From Streptomyces olivaceus (GTDB taxonomy: Bacteria > Actinomycetota > Actinomycetes > Streptomycetales > Streptomycetaceae): 64,000 nucleotides of DNA. Numbering within the stretch: position 1 is the first letter of the stretch; each line of letters starts with the position of its first letter. The DNA lies in NCBI RefSeq assembly GCF_000721235.1, contig NZ_JOFH01000007.1:124001-188000 (forward strand). Reading direction: 5' to 3'. Shown one piece after another: positions 33,717 to 43,322 of this stretch. The notes under the pieces were generated by a model. That model was not told the origin of the DNA. It saw only the letters and a program-made list of their open reading frames with translations, and ran no database searches. A program made the translations under genes and the position numbers.

Positions 33717-34139
33717 TCATCGAGTCGCGAGGGCCGTGGACACGGCCTCCAGCCCGTCACGGTAGATGCCGGTGAAGAGGGTCTCGGCCTCCTCGTCACT
33801 CACGCCTTCGGGAACGAAGCGTCCACACCACTGGATCTCGGCGGCCTCCGGCCTGCCGGGCACGGAGAAGACGCGGAGGGTGGAGAGGTAGCCGGTGACG
33901 GGGAAGGGCGCCTGGAGGATGGCGTAGCTGTAGTAGCGCTCCTCGGCGCTGTACGCGGTCATCCGCTCGACGATGACGCCGCCGTCGGCGTTGGTCAGCC
34001 GTCGGGCCCGGCCGCCCTGCTCGGAGACGGTCTTGGGGATGTACGGCAGCCAGTCGGGCAGGGAGTGGAAGCCGCCGATCAGCTCCCAGGCCTGTTCGGG
34101 GGAGGCCTGGACGACGCGGCTCACGGAAGTGGAGGCCAT
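33717..34139 (-). CDS. SRPBCC (polyketide cyclase-like) family protein
   Basis: 140 residues. VSRVVQASPEQAWELIGGFHSLPDWLP is the usual N-terminal strand-helix of START-like folds, and the last helix LFTGIYRDGLEAVSTAL closes the barrel. It binds hydrophobic ligands; no function can be assigned. It is 43 bp after the aldo-keto reductase in the same direction. Confidence 0.85.
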   Translation of the reverse strand: MASTSVSRVVQASPEQAWELIGGFHSLPDWLPYIPKTVSEQGGRARRLTNADGGVIVERMTAYSAEERYYSYAILQAPFPVTGYLSTLRVFSVPGRPEAAEIQWCGRFVPEGVSDEEAETLFTGIYRDGLEAVSTALATR

Positions 34140-34182
34140 GGTGGTCCTTTACGTGGGGGGAGCGAGGGGGAAACGGGGCGGG

Positions 34183-35196
34183 TCAGACTCCGGCGGGGAG
34201 CGGGGCCGCCGGGTCGAGCAGACCGGCAGCGCGAAGGTCGTGCCAGAAGGCGACAGGGATCTCCTCGCGCAGGGCGCCGAGGTCCTCGGCTATGCGCGAG
34301 GGGCGGGTGGCGCCGGGAATCGCGGCGGCTGCGGCCGGGTGGGCGAGCGCGAACTGGAGCGCGGCGGCCTTGATCGACACCCCGTGCCGGGCGGCCAACT
34401 CACGGATACGCCGGACGGTTTCCAGGATGTGCGCCGGGGCCTCCTGGTACTCGAAATGGGTGCCGCCGGCCAGGACGCCGGAGCTGTAAGGGCCGCCGAC
34501 GACCATGTCGACGCCCTGCTCCTGCGCCGTGGGCAGCAGCCGCTGGAGGGCCTGGCGGTGGTCCAGCAGGGTGTAGCGGCCGGCCAGCAGGAAGCCGTCG
34601 GGGCGTGGCTCGTCCAGGACCAGGGTGAGCTCGACGGGCTCGACTCGGTTGACGCCCAGGCCCCAGGCCTTGATCACGCCCTGATCCCGCAGCTCGTCCA
34701 GGACCCGGAAGGCCCCGGTGCGGGCCGTCTCGAACTGGGCGAGCCATCGGTCGCCGTGGAAGTCCTGGGCGATGTCGTGCACCCAGACGATGTCGAGCCG
34801 GTCGGTGTTCAGCCGCTTGAGGCTGTCCTCGATGGAGCGCTTGGTCGCGTCAGCGGTGTAGTCGTCGACCATCTTGTTGAGGCGGCCGCGCTCGAACAGG
34901 CCGCCCTTCTCGCCGAGTTCGCGGGCGGACGGATCTTCTTCCTCGTCGAGGATGACGCGGCCGACCTTCGTCGAGAGGACGTAGGAGTCCCGGGGCTGCT
35001 GGGCCAGCAGCTCACCGAGCCGTATCTCGGCCAGTCCCGCACCGTAGAACGGTGCGGTGTCGTAATAACGGATGCCCTGGTCCCAGGCGGCCTGGAGGGT
35101 GGCTTGGGCCTCTTCCTCGGGGATGGCGCGGAACATGTTGCCCATGGGGGCGGTTCCGAAGCCCAGCGACCCGGGCAGCAGGTGGGTGAGGCTCAT
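34183..35196 (-). CDS. Aldo/keto reductase (D-threo-aldose dehydrogenase-like)
   Basis: 337 residues from an ATG at 35196 with AGGGAG upstream. Catalytic residues in YYDTAPFYGAG (Asp, Tyr), LSTKVGR (Lys) and VHDI (His). The insertion after the Lys strand (EEEDPSARELGEKGG) and the overall layout fit the pyridoxal 4-dehydrogenase / D-threo-aldose 1-dehydrogenase group. A sequence shared with the marR promoter (35282-35311) lies 86 bp upstream. Confidence 0.92.
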   Translation of the reverse strand: MSLTHLLPGSLGFGTAPMGNMFRAIPEEEAQATLQAAWDQGIRYYDTAPFYGAGLAEIRLGELLAQQPRDSYVLSTKVGRVILDEEEDPSARELGEKGGLFERGRLNKMVDDYTADATKRSIEDSLKRLNTDRLDIVWVHDIAQDFHGDRWLAQFETARTGAFRVLDELRDQGVIKAWGLGVNRVEPVELTLVLDEPRPDGFLLAGRYTLLDHRQALQRLLPTAQEQGVDMVVGGPYSSGVLAGGTHFEYQEAPAHILETVRRIRELAARHGVSIKAAALQFALAHPAAAAAIPGATRPSRIAEDLGALREEIPVAFWHDLRAAGLLDPAAPLPAGV

Positions 35197-35281
35197 CAGG
35201 TGAGCTCCCTTTCGTGCGTGGTGGCGAGCCGCTCGGCGCCTCGGGCGGGCCCTGCGCAGCCTTACTTGCACACGACGTTAC

Positions 35282-35311
35282 TTGCGTACGCCATTAAATG
35301 TAAGCGCGGGT
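35282..35311 (-). promoter_or_regulatory. Putative MarR operator upstream of aldo/keto reductase
   Basis: TTGCGTACGC at 35282 and GTAAGCGCGGGT ending 35311 match the MarR promoter element at 38048-38078 almost base for base, apart from one length difference in the centre. A further TTACTTGC copy lies just left at about 35262. Confidence 0.55.
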
Positions 35312-35391
35312 TATCGGCGCATGGGTGCTGACTCATGAGTTGGCGCTCCGGTCTCCACGTGGGGACCAGAAACCGGCGGCTGCCGGGCCGC

Positions 35392-36186
35392 TCAGGGCAG
35401 GATCGAGTCGACGTAGCCACCGTCGACACGCAGGGCGCCGCCGGTGGTCGCGGACGCGTAGGACGAGGAGAGATAGACGACCATGTTGGCGATCTCCTCG
35501 GGCTCGATGAGGCGCTGGATCAGGGACTGCGGGCGATGTTTGATCATGAATTCGCGCTGCGCCTCGTCCCAGGGCAGCTTGTTGCCGACCAGCTCACGGA
35601 CGAAGTCCTCGACGCCGCCGGTGTGCGTCGGGCCGGCGATGACGGAGTTGACGGTCACGCCCGTGCCGGCCGCCTCCTTGGCGAAGCCGCGGCTGACGGC
35701 GAGCAGCGCGGTCTTGGTCATGCCGTAGTGGATCATCTCGGCGGGAATGACCACGGCCGAGTCGCTGGCGAGGTTGAGGATGCGACCCCAGCCCTGTTCC
35801 GTCATGCCGGGCAGATAGGCGCGGATGAGCCGGACGGCGGAGAGGACGTTCACCTCGAAGTACCGGCGCCATTCGGCGTCGTCGATCTCCAGCGGGGCAG
35901 CAGTGCCGAAGATGCCCAAATTGTTGATCAGGATGTCGACTGTCGGAACGGCCTCCAACACGGCCGCGGCACCCTCCTCGGTCGCCAGGTCGCCCACTGC
36001 GGCGATGACGTCGTCGTTGCCGGAGTCGGCACGCACCCGATCCACTGCGGCCGTGACGCGCTCTACGCTCCGCCCGTTGACGGCGACTCGGGCCCCGGCG
36101 CGGGCGAGGCCGACTGCGATGGCGTATCCGATGCCCTGGGTGGAGCCGGTGACCAGGGCGGTGCGGCCGGAAAGGTCGATCTGCAC
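35392..36186 (-). CDS. SDR oxidoreductase
   Basis: 264 residues. TGSTQGIG cofactor loop, NNLGIFG, catalytic Ser in NLASDSAV and Tyr/Lys in IHYGMTK, and C-terminal SATTGGALRVDGGYVDSI. NGRSVER after the second strand favours NADPH. It is a different subgroup from the island SDRs at 11259 and 15940. It is transcribed leftward downstream of the frameshifted AKR and HbpS-like genes, probably as one operon. Confidence 0.92.
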   Translation of the reverse strand: MQIDLSGRTALVTGSTQGIGYAIAVGLARAGARVAVNGRSVERVTAAVDRVRADSGNDDVIAAVGDLATEEGAAAVLEAVPTVDILINNLGIFGTAAPLEIDDAEWRRYFEVNVLSAVRLIRAYLPGMTEQGWGRILNLASDSAVVIPAEMIHYGMTKTALLAVSRGFAKEAAGTGVTVNSVIAGPTHTGGVEDFVRELVGNKLPWDEAQREFMIKHRPQSLIQRLIEPEEIANMVVYLSSSYASATTGGALRVDGGYVDSILP

Positions 36187-36304
36187 GATGGTTCCTCCTT
36201 GTCGAGGGTGTGAGGCTGTAGGGAATCCGGTGCCGGTGTACGGCAGGTGCCCCGAGAACCCGCCCCCGTGACACGAGGGACGGGACGGGCGCTCGGGGCG
36301 GTGG

Positions 36305-37609
<1,305 letters not shown>

Positions 37610-37639
37610 TTCCCAAGATGAGGGATGGACGGCCGCGTG

Positions 37640-37955
37640 TCACGGCGGCCAAGAGCGGATAGCGCTCGCCACGGCCGGAACGGCGCCTGCGTCGTGGGCC
37701 AGACCGGCGTCTGAGGCAGAGGCGAGGGCCGCGGTTGCAGGGTCTGCGGCTTCGAGGGGACTGGCGCCCAGGACGGTCCTGCTCGGCGCGCCGGACAGGA
37801 GGCCGAGGGCGCAACCGGTGACCAGAGGGCCGGCCGTCGGAACCGGCGTCCCGAGATCCGCGCCGACTTATGGCAGCAGCCCCTTGATCACGCACTCTGT
37901 GGCGCCGATTCCATATGCCCCGACGGCCAGGGCCGGTAAGCAGTGCGAGCGGCAT
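37640..37955 (-). pseudogene. DHA1-family MFS transporter remnant
   Basis: From an ATG at 37955 the reading MPLALL shifts frame, then gives LAVGAYGIGATECVIKGLLP, a TAA, and VGADLGTPVPTAGPLVTGCALGLLSGAPS. This is TM1-TM2 of an AraJ/PbuE-type drug exporter, cut off after about 60 residues and joined to a short tail. Frameshift, stop codon and loss of the remaining ten helices make it non-functional. Confidence 0.8.
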
Positions 37956-38047
37956 GACAAGGGTCCTCGGACGACGCAAAGGGACAAGGCGGGGCGGTAA
38001 CCTCCTGGACGGACGATGCATCCACCCCTTACCTGCGCACACAATAG

Positions 38048-38078
38048 TTGCGCACGCTGGATAATTGCAAGCGCGGGT
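38048..38078 (+). promoter_or_regulatory. Putative MarR operator / autoregulatory site
   Basis: TTGCGCACGC, an AT-rich centre and TTGCAAGCGCGGGT, 80-110 bp before the MarR start. Near-duplicate of 35282-35311 upstream of an AKR. TTGC and GCAA form inverted half-sites. Confidence 0.55.
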
Positions 38079-38158
38079 ACAGTGAACCAGGGTTGCGCCG
38101 GCAGTCCCCCGTCGGTGCGGCACCCGCCGCCTGCCAGACCAGCCCGAGGGAGCTGCCC

Positions 38159-38626
38159 ATGACCGCCACCGATCCGGCGATGACCGCACTGGCACACAGC
38201 TGGTCTGCCCTCTCACTGCTGCACGGCCGCATCGAAAGCTGCGTCGAACGCGCACTCCAGGCAGAACACAAGCTGAGCGCGCGCGAATACTCGCTCCTCG
38301 ACGTGCTCGGCCGACAGCACGACGGCGAGGGCGGCCACCTGCAGATGCGTCAGGTCGCGGACTCCGTTGTGCTCAGCCAGAGCGCCACCACGCGACTGGT
38401 GACCCGGCTGGAACAGCGCGGGCTGCTATCGCGCTATCTGTGCCCCACCGACCGTCGCGGCATCTACACGGATGTGACCGACGCCGGCATGCGCCTGTTG
38501 GACGAGTCCCGTCCCACCCACAACACCGCCCTGCGCAAGGCCCTGGACGAGGCGGCCGAGGACCCCGCGCTCGCCCCCCTCGTCAAGGCCGTCCACGAGC
38601 TGCCGGGCGCCATCCAGCCGGCGTGA
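38159..38626 (+). CDS. MarR-family transcriptional regulator
   Basis: 155 residues from an ATG at 38159 with GAGGGAG before it; the frame opens further upstream at 38048 inside the probable operator, which argues against that start. Winged helix LSAREYSLLDVLGR, MRQVADSVVLSQSATTRLVTRLEQRGLLSRYLCPTDRRG, with the DRR wing typical of MarR. It is the last gene before the right attachment site. It likely represses itself and the AKR at 34183 through a shared site. Confidence 0.92.
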   Translation: MTATDPAMTALAHSWSALSLLHGRIESCVERALQAEHKLSAREYSLLDVLGRQHDGEGGHLQMRQVADSVVLSQSATTRLVTRLEQRGLLSRYLCPTDRRGIYTDVTDAGMRLLDESRPTHNTALRKALDEAAEDPALAPLVKAVHELPGAIQPA

Positions 38627-39040
38627 ACTGGGCCCTGGTGCCAGTGGGTGCCCCCGGGGCTGGAGGACCTCCAGAGTCGTGCCATCCTGGTGATGTCGTA
38701 GGGGCTGACGGTTCGTCGCCTGTGCGGAATCACCGGGACGTGCGGTACCCACAGGGGGCGGACGGACCGCCGACCGGCAGCAGTGGCGCGAGGAGTTACG
38801 GCCGGCCTGACCATCAGGCCCGCCTGAGCAACCTCACGACACCACGCGTTCAGCCTCGGCAACCAGGTGTCCGTTGGGGCAGCACTCGGCATCAGACACC
38901 GCCGGCTCGTCAGGCATGACGAGCCGGTGCCTTCTGATTCACCCCCGGGGCCATTGCTGTCCGTGACCGCTCACCAAGTCCCGGAGGCGTTCCCCCGGGC
39001 CGGGATCGGGTGTATCTGCAGGTCCCAAGGTTTCTGCTGT
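38627..39040. other. Gap between MarR gene and tRNA-Met, with one hairpin
   Basis: No protein gene is supported and no integrase fragment is recognised, although this is where one would sit if the element carried it next to attR. A perfect 10-bp hairpin (CCGGCTCGTC with GACGAGCCGG, 38902-38927) is the only clear structure. Confidence 0.5.
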
Positions 39041-39066
39041 GGTGGGGCGGGTGGGACTCGAACCCA
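39041..39066. repeat. tRNA-Met 3' end, matching 10055-10080 (candidate attR)
   Basis: These bases are the encoded CC end, discriminator, acceptor strand and most of the T-arm of the intact tRNA gene. They are identical to 10055-10080 over 26 bp. The intact tRNA on this side is expected when an element inserts at the 3' end and restores the gene. Confidence 0.7.
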
Positions 39067-39116
39067 CGGCCGACGGATTATGAGTCCGCTGCTCTAACCG
39101 GCTGAGCTACCGCCCC
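39043..39116 (-). tRNA. tRNA-Met (CAU anticodon)
   Basis: 74 nt. Acceptor stem GGGGCGG/CCGCCCC, D-arm GCTC-AGCCGGTTA-GAGC, anticodon stem with loop CTCATAA (CAU), T-arm GTGGG-TTCGAGT-CCCAC, discriminator A and encoded CCA (39040-39042). Elongator Met is most likely; a lysidine-modified tRNA-Ile2 also reads CAU and cannot be excluded by eye. It lacks the C1-A72 mismatch of initiator tRNA. Confidence 0.92.
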
Positions 39117-39281
39117 ATAGCGGCGTGTCGCGCACACTTGTGCGCGCCGTCTGCCGCAGCATAGCCGCTCATACGATCTCCTGCCTCGGATGGTCGGCTT
39201 CCACGGCTGCCTTCATGACCTTGAAGACTCCGCAGCGTGCCGCGTGGTTCCCGGGACACGGAACGGACCTGAGGGCACATG

Positions 39282-39303
39282 AAAAAGGACCCCGGAGGGT
39301 CCT
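39282..39303 (-). terminator. Rho-independent terminator of tRNA-Asn transcript
   Basis: On the minus strand AGGACCC-TCCG-GGGTCCT hairpin followed by TTTTT, 12 bp after the end of the first tRNA-Asn. One of the few classical T-run terminators in the window. Confidence 0.85.
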
Positions 39304-39314
39304 CGTTCACCGCG

Positions 39315-39387
39315 CTCCCCCGACTGGACTCGAACCAGTAACCTGCCGGTTAACAGCCGGCTGCTCTGCCAATTGAGCTACGGAGGA
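39315..39387 (-). tRNA. tRNA-Asn (GUU anticodon)
   Basis: 73 nt. Acceptor TCCTCCG pairs with CGGGGGA with one G-U pair, anticodon loop CTGTTAA (GUU), T-arm ACTGG-TTCGAGT-CCAGT, discriminator G. No encoded CCA. It is the downstream member of a tandem pair and differs from its partner only in the acceptor stem. Confidence 0.95.
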
Positions 39388-39392
39388 CCGAG

Positions 39393-39465
39393 CTCCTCGG
39401 ACTGGACTCGAACCAGTAACCTGCCGGTTAACAGCCGGCTGCTCTGCCAATTGAGCTACCGAGGA
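39393..39465 (-). tRNA. tRNA-Asn (GUU anticodon), second copy
   Basis: 73 nt. Acceptor TCCTCGG/CCGAGGA, same D-, anticodon and T-arms as the neighbour 5 bp away, discriminator G. The two are probably one transcript ending at 39282-39303. Confidence 0.95.
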
Positions 39466-39614
39466 AAGTCTCGTGTCGCATCGAACGCGTTGACCCGGGT
39501 ACGTGCCAGGGGGCGCGCGCTCGCTGCGACACATACATTAGCGCAAGCAGGGGGGTGCTCCGCCAATCGGTACTCTCCGGCACCTCGGAGCCAGCGAAAA
39601 GAAGGGTGGCCACC

Positions 39615-39920
39615 ATGCGTTACCGGCTCACGTTCGTCGTCGGACTAGCGGTGGGTTACGTGCTCGGCACCAAGGCCGGGCGGGAGCGTTACGAGCAGTT
39701 GCGGAGGTCCGCGCAGCAGGTCGCACAGAACCCGGCGGTGCGCAACACCGCCGAGTCGGCGGCCCAGCAGGGCAGGCACTTCGCCGACAAGGCCTACCAC
39801 GTGGTCAGTGACAAGGTCGGCGACCGGATGCCGGACTCGGTGGCCCAGCGGGTCCGCTCGCTGCGGGAACGCGGCACGAACGGCAGCGGTCTCGACGACT
39901 GGGGGACCAGCAGCACCTGA
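39615..39920 (+). CDS. YtxH-like membrane-associated protein
   Basis: 101 residues from an ATG at 39615 with GAAGGGTGG before it. An N-terminal membrane helix LTFVVGLAVGYVLGTKAGRERYEQL is the YtxH signature (GYVLGTKAGRERYEQ), followed by a helical amphipathic region and a disordered tail. Function is unknown; relatives are small stress or general membrane proteins. Confidence 0.88.
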   Translation: MRYRLTFVVGLAVGYVLGTKAGRERYEQLRRSAQQVAQNPAVRNTAESAAQQGRHFADKAYHVVSDKVGDRMPDSVAQRVRSLRERGTNGSGLDDWGTSST

Positions 39921-39974
39921 CGCCGTGCCCCCACCGGGTACGGACACCCGTCCGGGTGCGGCAGAATTTCGGGT

Positions 39975-41423
39975 ATGGGGATAGTCGCCGGGTTGGACAG
40001 TTCGCCCGATTTCACTCGTATCGTCGTCTGCGACTCGGACACGGGTGCCGTGCTGCGCCAGGGCTATGCGCCGCACCCGCTGGAGGGTCCCGAGGGCGGC
40101 GGCCGGCCCGCAGACGTCGATCCGCAGGCCTGGCTGCTCTCCCTCGGCGAGGCGGCGGGCGGCGGGCTGCTCGAAGGTGTTCAGGCCATCGGCGTGTCGG
40201 CGCAGGCCAACTCGGTCGTGCCGCTGGACACGCAGGGCAACACCGTGCGCCCGGCCATGGTCGGCGGCGACAAGCGCTCGCAGGTCGCCGCGGCCGACCT
40301 CATCGACGCCCTCGGCGGGCGCGAGGCCTGGGCGCGGGCCGTGGGCTCGGTGCCGCAGACCGCGCAGCCGGTGACGAAGCTGCGCTGGCTGGCCCGGAGC
40401 GAGCCCGAGGCCGCCGCGCGGACCGCCGTACTGCTCCAGGCCCACGACTGGCTGGTGTGGCAGCTGCTCGGACGGCCGGGGCGGCGGACCACCGACCGGG
40501 GCGGGGCCTCCGGCACCGGCTACTGGTCGGCGGCGACCGGCGGCTACCGTCCCGACCTGGTCGAACTGGCCCTCGGCCACCAGGTGATGCTCCCCGAGGT
40601 GATCGGCCCGGCCGAGGCGGCCGGTACGACGCCTGAGGGGCTGCTGATCTCCGCCGGGACCGGCGAGACCCAGGCCGCCGCGTTCGGGCTCGGGATCGGG
40701 CTGGGCGACGCCGTGGTGTCGCTGGGCGCGTCGGGGTCCGTGATGGCCGTGCATCCCGAGGCGCTCGTCGACCAGTACGGCATGATCACCTCCCTCGCCG
40801 ACGCCACCGGCATGCACCTGCCGGTCGTCACCACCCTGAACGCCGTACGGGCCCTGCGCGGCGCCGCCGAGCTGCTCGGCATGCCGGACCTGGAGAGCCT
40901 GTCGGAGCTGGCGATGAAGTCGACGCCCGGCGCGCACGGGCTGGTGCTCCTCCCCTACCTGGAGGGCGAGCGGACGCCGAACCTGCCGCACACCGCCGGG
41001 ACGCTGGCCGGTCTGCGCCGCGAGTCGATGCGGCCGGAGCACCTGGCGCGGGCCGCGTTCGAGGGCATGCTGTGCGGCCTCGCCGACGCCCTGGACGTGC
41101 TGCGCGCCCGGGGCGTGGACGTACGGCGGGTGTTCCTGCTCGGCGCGGCGGCCGAGCTGCCGGCGGTGCAGGCGGCGGCGCCCGCGCTGTTCGGGGCGCA
41201 GGTCGTCGTACCGCAGCCCGCGGACTACGCGGCGATCGGCGCGGCCCGGCAGGCGGCCTGGGCGCTGGGCGCCTCGCAGGGCACGCTGGACCCGCGCACT
41301 CCCCCGGTCTGGCAGGGCGCGGTGGCGCAGGTCCTCGAGCCGGGCGAGGAGCTGGCGGTGGGGCAGGCCGTGCGCCAGCAGTACGTGTCGGTGCGGGAGC
41401 AGACCCACCCGGGTGCGCTGTGA
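39975..41423 (+). CDS. FGGY-family carbohydrate kinase (xylulokinase-like)
   Basis: 482 residues. N-terminal GIVAGLDSSPDFTRIVVCD is the phosphate-1 loop of the actin-like ATPase fold. GVSAQANSVVPLD and RPAMVGGDKRS match the sugar kinase substrate region, and the C-terminal half has LSLGASGSVMA and GAAAELPAVQAAAPALFGAQVVVPQPADYAAIGAARQAAWALG. It is close to XylB, but the sugar is not certain. It follows the YtxH-like gene and precedes the ABC pair on the same strand. Confidence 0.9.
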   Translation: MGIVAGLDSSPDFTRIVVCDSDTGAVLRQGYAPHPLEGPEGGGRPADVDPQAWLLSLGEAAGGGLLEGVQAIGVSAQANSVVPLDTQGNTVRPAMVGGDKRSQVAAADLIDALGGREAWARAVGSVPQTAQPVTKLRWLARSEPEAAARTAVLLQAHDWLVWQLLGRPGRRTTDRGGASGTGYWSAATGGYRPDLVELALGHQVMLPEVIGPAEAAGTTPEGLLISAGTGETQAAAFGLGIGLGDAVVSLGASGSVMAVHPEALVDQYGMITSLADATGMHLPVVTTLNAVRALRGAAELLGMPDLESLSELAMKSTPGAHGLVLLPYLEGERTPNLPHTAGTLAGLRRESMRPEHLARAAFEGMLCGLADALDVLRARGVDVRRVFLLGAAAELPAVQAAAPALFGAQVVVPQPADYAAIGAARQAAWALGASQGTLDPRTPPVWQGAVAQVLEPGEELAVGQAVRQQYVSVREQTHPGAL

Positions 41424-41588
41424 TTCCCGACGCGGCCTTCGAGGGCCGGGCGACCCGCGCTTACCGCCCGTAGGCCGGAATTTGCCGCGCTCTTGGGTTA
41501 ATCGGTTGAGGTAACGCGGGTGGAGTGTCCGACGATGGGGGCCACGGGCAACCACCCGCCCCGTGTCGCCGACTCCGAGAGACCCAGC

Positions 41589-43322
41589 GTGCTCATACGA
41601 CTACTGCGGACCTATCTCAGGCCCTACAAGAGACCCATCGCCCTGCTGGTGGCGCTGCAGCTCCTGCAGACCTGCGCCTCCCTCTACCTGCCGACCCTGA
41701 ACGCGGGCATCATCGACGACGGTGTCGTGAAGGGTGACTCGGGTTACATCCTCAGCTACGGCGCCCTGATGATCGGCATCTCGCTGGCCCAGGTGGTCTG
41801 CAACATCGGCGCCGTCTACTACGGCGCGCGCACCGCGGCCGCCCTGGGCCGGGACGTGCGGGGCGCCGTCTTCGACCGGGTGCAGTCCTTCTCGGCGCGC
41901 GAGGTCGGCGAGTTCGGCGCGCCCTCCCTGATCACGCGGACGACGAACGACGTGCAGCAGGTCCAGATGCTGGCCCTGATGACGTTCACGCTGATGGTGT
42001 CGGCGCCGATCATGTCCGTCGGCGGCGTCGTGATGGCGCTCGGCCTGGACGTGCCGCTGTCCGGGGTGCTGCTCGGGGTCGTGCCGGTCCTCGCGGTCTG
42101 CGTGACGCTGATCGTGCGGCGGCTGCGCCCGCTGTTCCGGAAGATGCAGGTGCGCCTCGACACGGTCAACCGGGTGCTGCGCGAGCAGATCACCGGCAAC
42201 CGCGTCATCCGGGCCTTCGTGCGCGACGAGTACGAGCAGCAGCGCTTCCGGAAGGCCAACACCGAGCTGACCGAGGTGGCCCTCGGCACCGGCAACCTGC
42301 TCGCGCTGATGTTCCCGGTGGTCATGACGGTGGTGAACCTGTCGTCGATCGCGGTGGTGTGGTTCGGCGCGCACCGCATCGACAGCGGCGGGATGCAGAT
42401 CGGCGACCTGACCGCGTTCCTCGCCTACCTCATGCAGATCGTCATGTCCGTGATGATGGCCACCTTCATGTTCATGATGGTGCCGCGCGCGGAGGTGTGC
42501 GCCGAGCGCATCCAGGAGGTCCTGGGGACCGAGAGCAGCGTGGTGCCGCCGGTGGCGCCGGTGACGCGGCTGCGCCGGCACGGGCATCTGGAGATCCGGG
42601 GGGCGGGCTTCCGCTATCCGGGGGCCGAGGAGCCGGTGCTCAGGAACATCGACCTCGTGGCGAAGCCGGGTGAGACGACCGCCGTCATCGGCTCGACCGG
42701 CAGCGGCAAGTCCAGCCTCCTCGGCCTGGTGCCCCGGCTCTTCGACGCCACCGACGGCCAGGTGCTGGTCGACGGGGTGGACGTGCGGACCGTCGATCCG
42801 AAGACGCTGGCCAAGGTCGTGAGCCTGGTGCCGCAGAAGCCGTACCTCTTCGCGGGGACCGTCGCGACGAACCTGCGCTACGGCAATCCGGACGCCACCG
42901 ACGAGGAGCTGTGGCACGCGCTGGAGGTGGCGCAGGCCAAGGACTTCGTCGCCGCGCTGGAGGGCGGCCTCGACGCGCCGGTCGCGCAGGGCGGCACGAA
43001 CGTGTCCGGCGGTCAGCGCCAGCGGCTCGCGATCGCGCGGACGCTGGTCCAGCGCCCGGAGATCTACCTCTTCGACGACTCCTTCTCCGCCCTCGACTAC
43101 GCCACCGACGCGGCGCTGCGGGCCGGGCTGGGCCGGGAGACGGCCGAGGCGACCGTGGTGATCGTCGCGCAGCGGGTGTCGACGATCCGGGACGCGGACC
43201 GGATCGTCGTCCTGGACGAGGGGCGGGTGGTCGGCGTGGGCGGGCACCACGAGCTGATGGCGGAGAACGAGACCTACCGGGAGATCGTGCTCTCCCAGCT
43301 GACGGAAGCGGAGGCTGCCTGA
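41589..43322 (+). CDS. ABC exporter half-transporter A (degenerate nucleotide site)
   Basis: 577 residues from a GTG at 41589, where the family sequence LIRLLRTYLRPYKRP begins; the frame is open from 41520. Six-helix transmembrane domain (about 15-315), then NBD with Walker A GSTGSGKSS and signature VSGGQRQR. Walker B is YLFDDSFSALD, in which the catalytic Glu is replaced by Asp. That substitution marks the degenerate half of heterodimeric exporters such as TM287/288 and BmrCD. Its stop overlaps the next ATG (TGATG), so translation is coupled. Confidence 0.93.
   Translation: MLIRLLRTYLRPYKRPIALLVALQLLQTCASLYLPTLNAGIIDDGVVKGDSGYILSYGALMIGISLAQVVCNIGAVYYGARTAAALGRDVRGAVFDRVQSFSAREVGEFGAPSLITRTTNDVQQVQMLALMTFTLMVSAPIMSVGGVVMALGLDVPLSGVLLGVVPVLAVCVTLIVRRLRPLFRKMQVRLDTVNRVLREQITGNRVIRAFVRDEYEQQRFRKANTELTEVALGTGNLLALMFPVVMTVVNLSSIAVVWFGAHRIDSGGMQIGDLTAFLAYLMQIVMSVMMATFMFMMVPRAEVCAERIQEVLGTESSVVPPVAPVTRLRRHGHLEIRGAGFRYPGAEEPVLRNIDLVAKPGETTAVIGSTGSGKSSLLGLVPRLFDATDGQVLVDGVDVRTVDPKTLAKVVSLVPQKPYLFAGTVATNLRYGNPDATDEELWHALEVAQAKDFVAALEGGLDAPVAQGGTNVSGGQRQRLAIARTLVQRPEIYLFDDSFSALDYATDAALRAGLGRETAEATVVIVAQRVSTIRDADRIVVLDEGRVVGVGGHHELMAENETYREIVLSQLTEAEAA

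Noticed and set aside
28053..35196. A secondary-metabolite biosynthetic cluster in the island
   Set aside because: SnoaL, SRPBCC, VOC and SDR genes occur in such clusters, but no polyketide synthase, NRPS, terpene or other core synthase is present.
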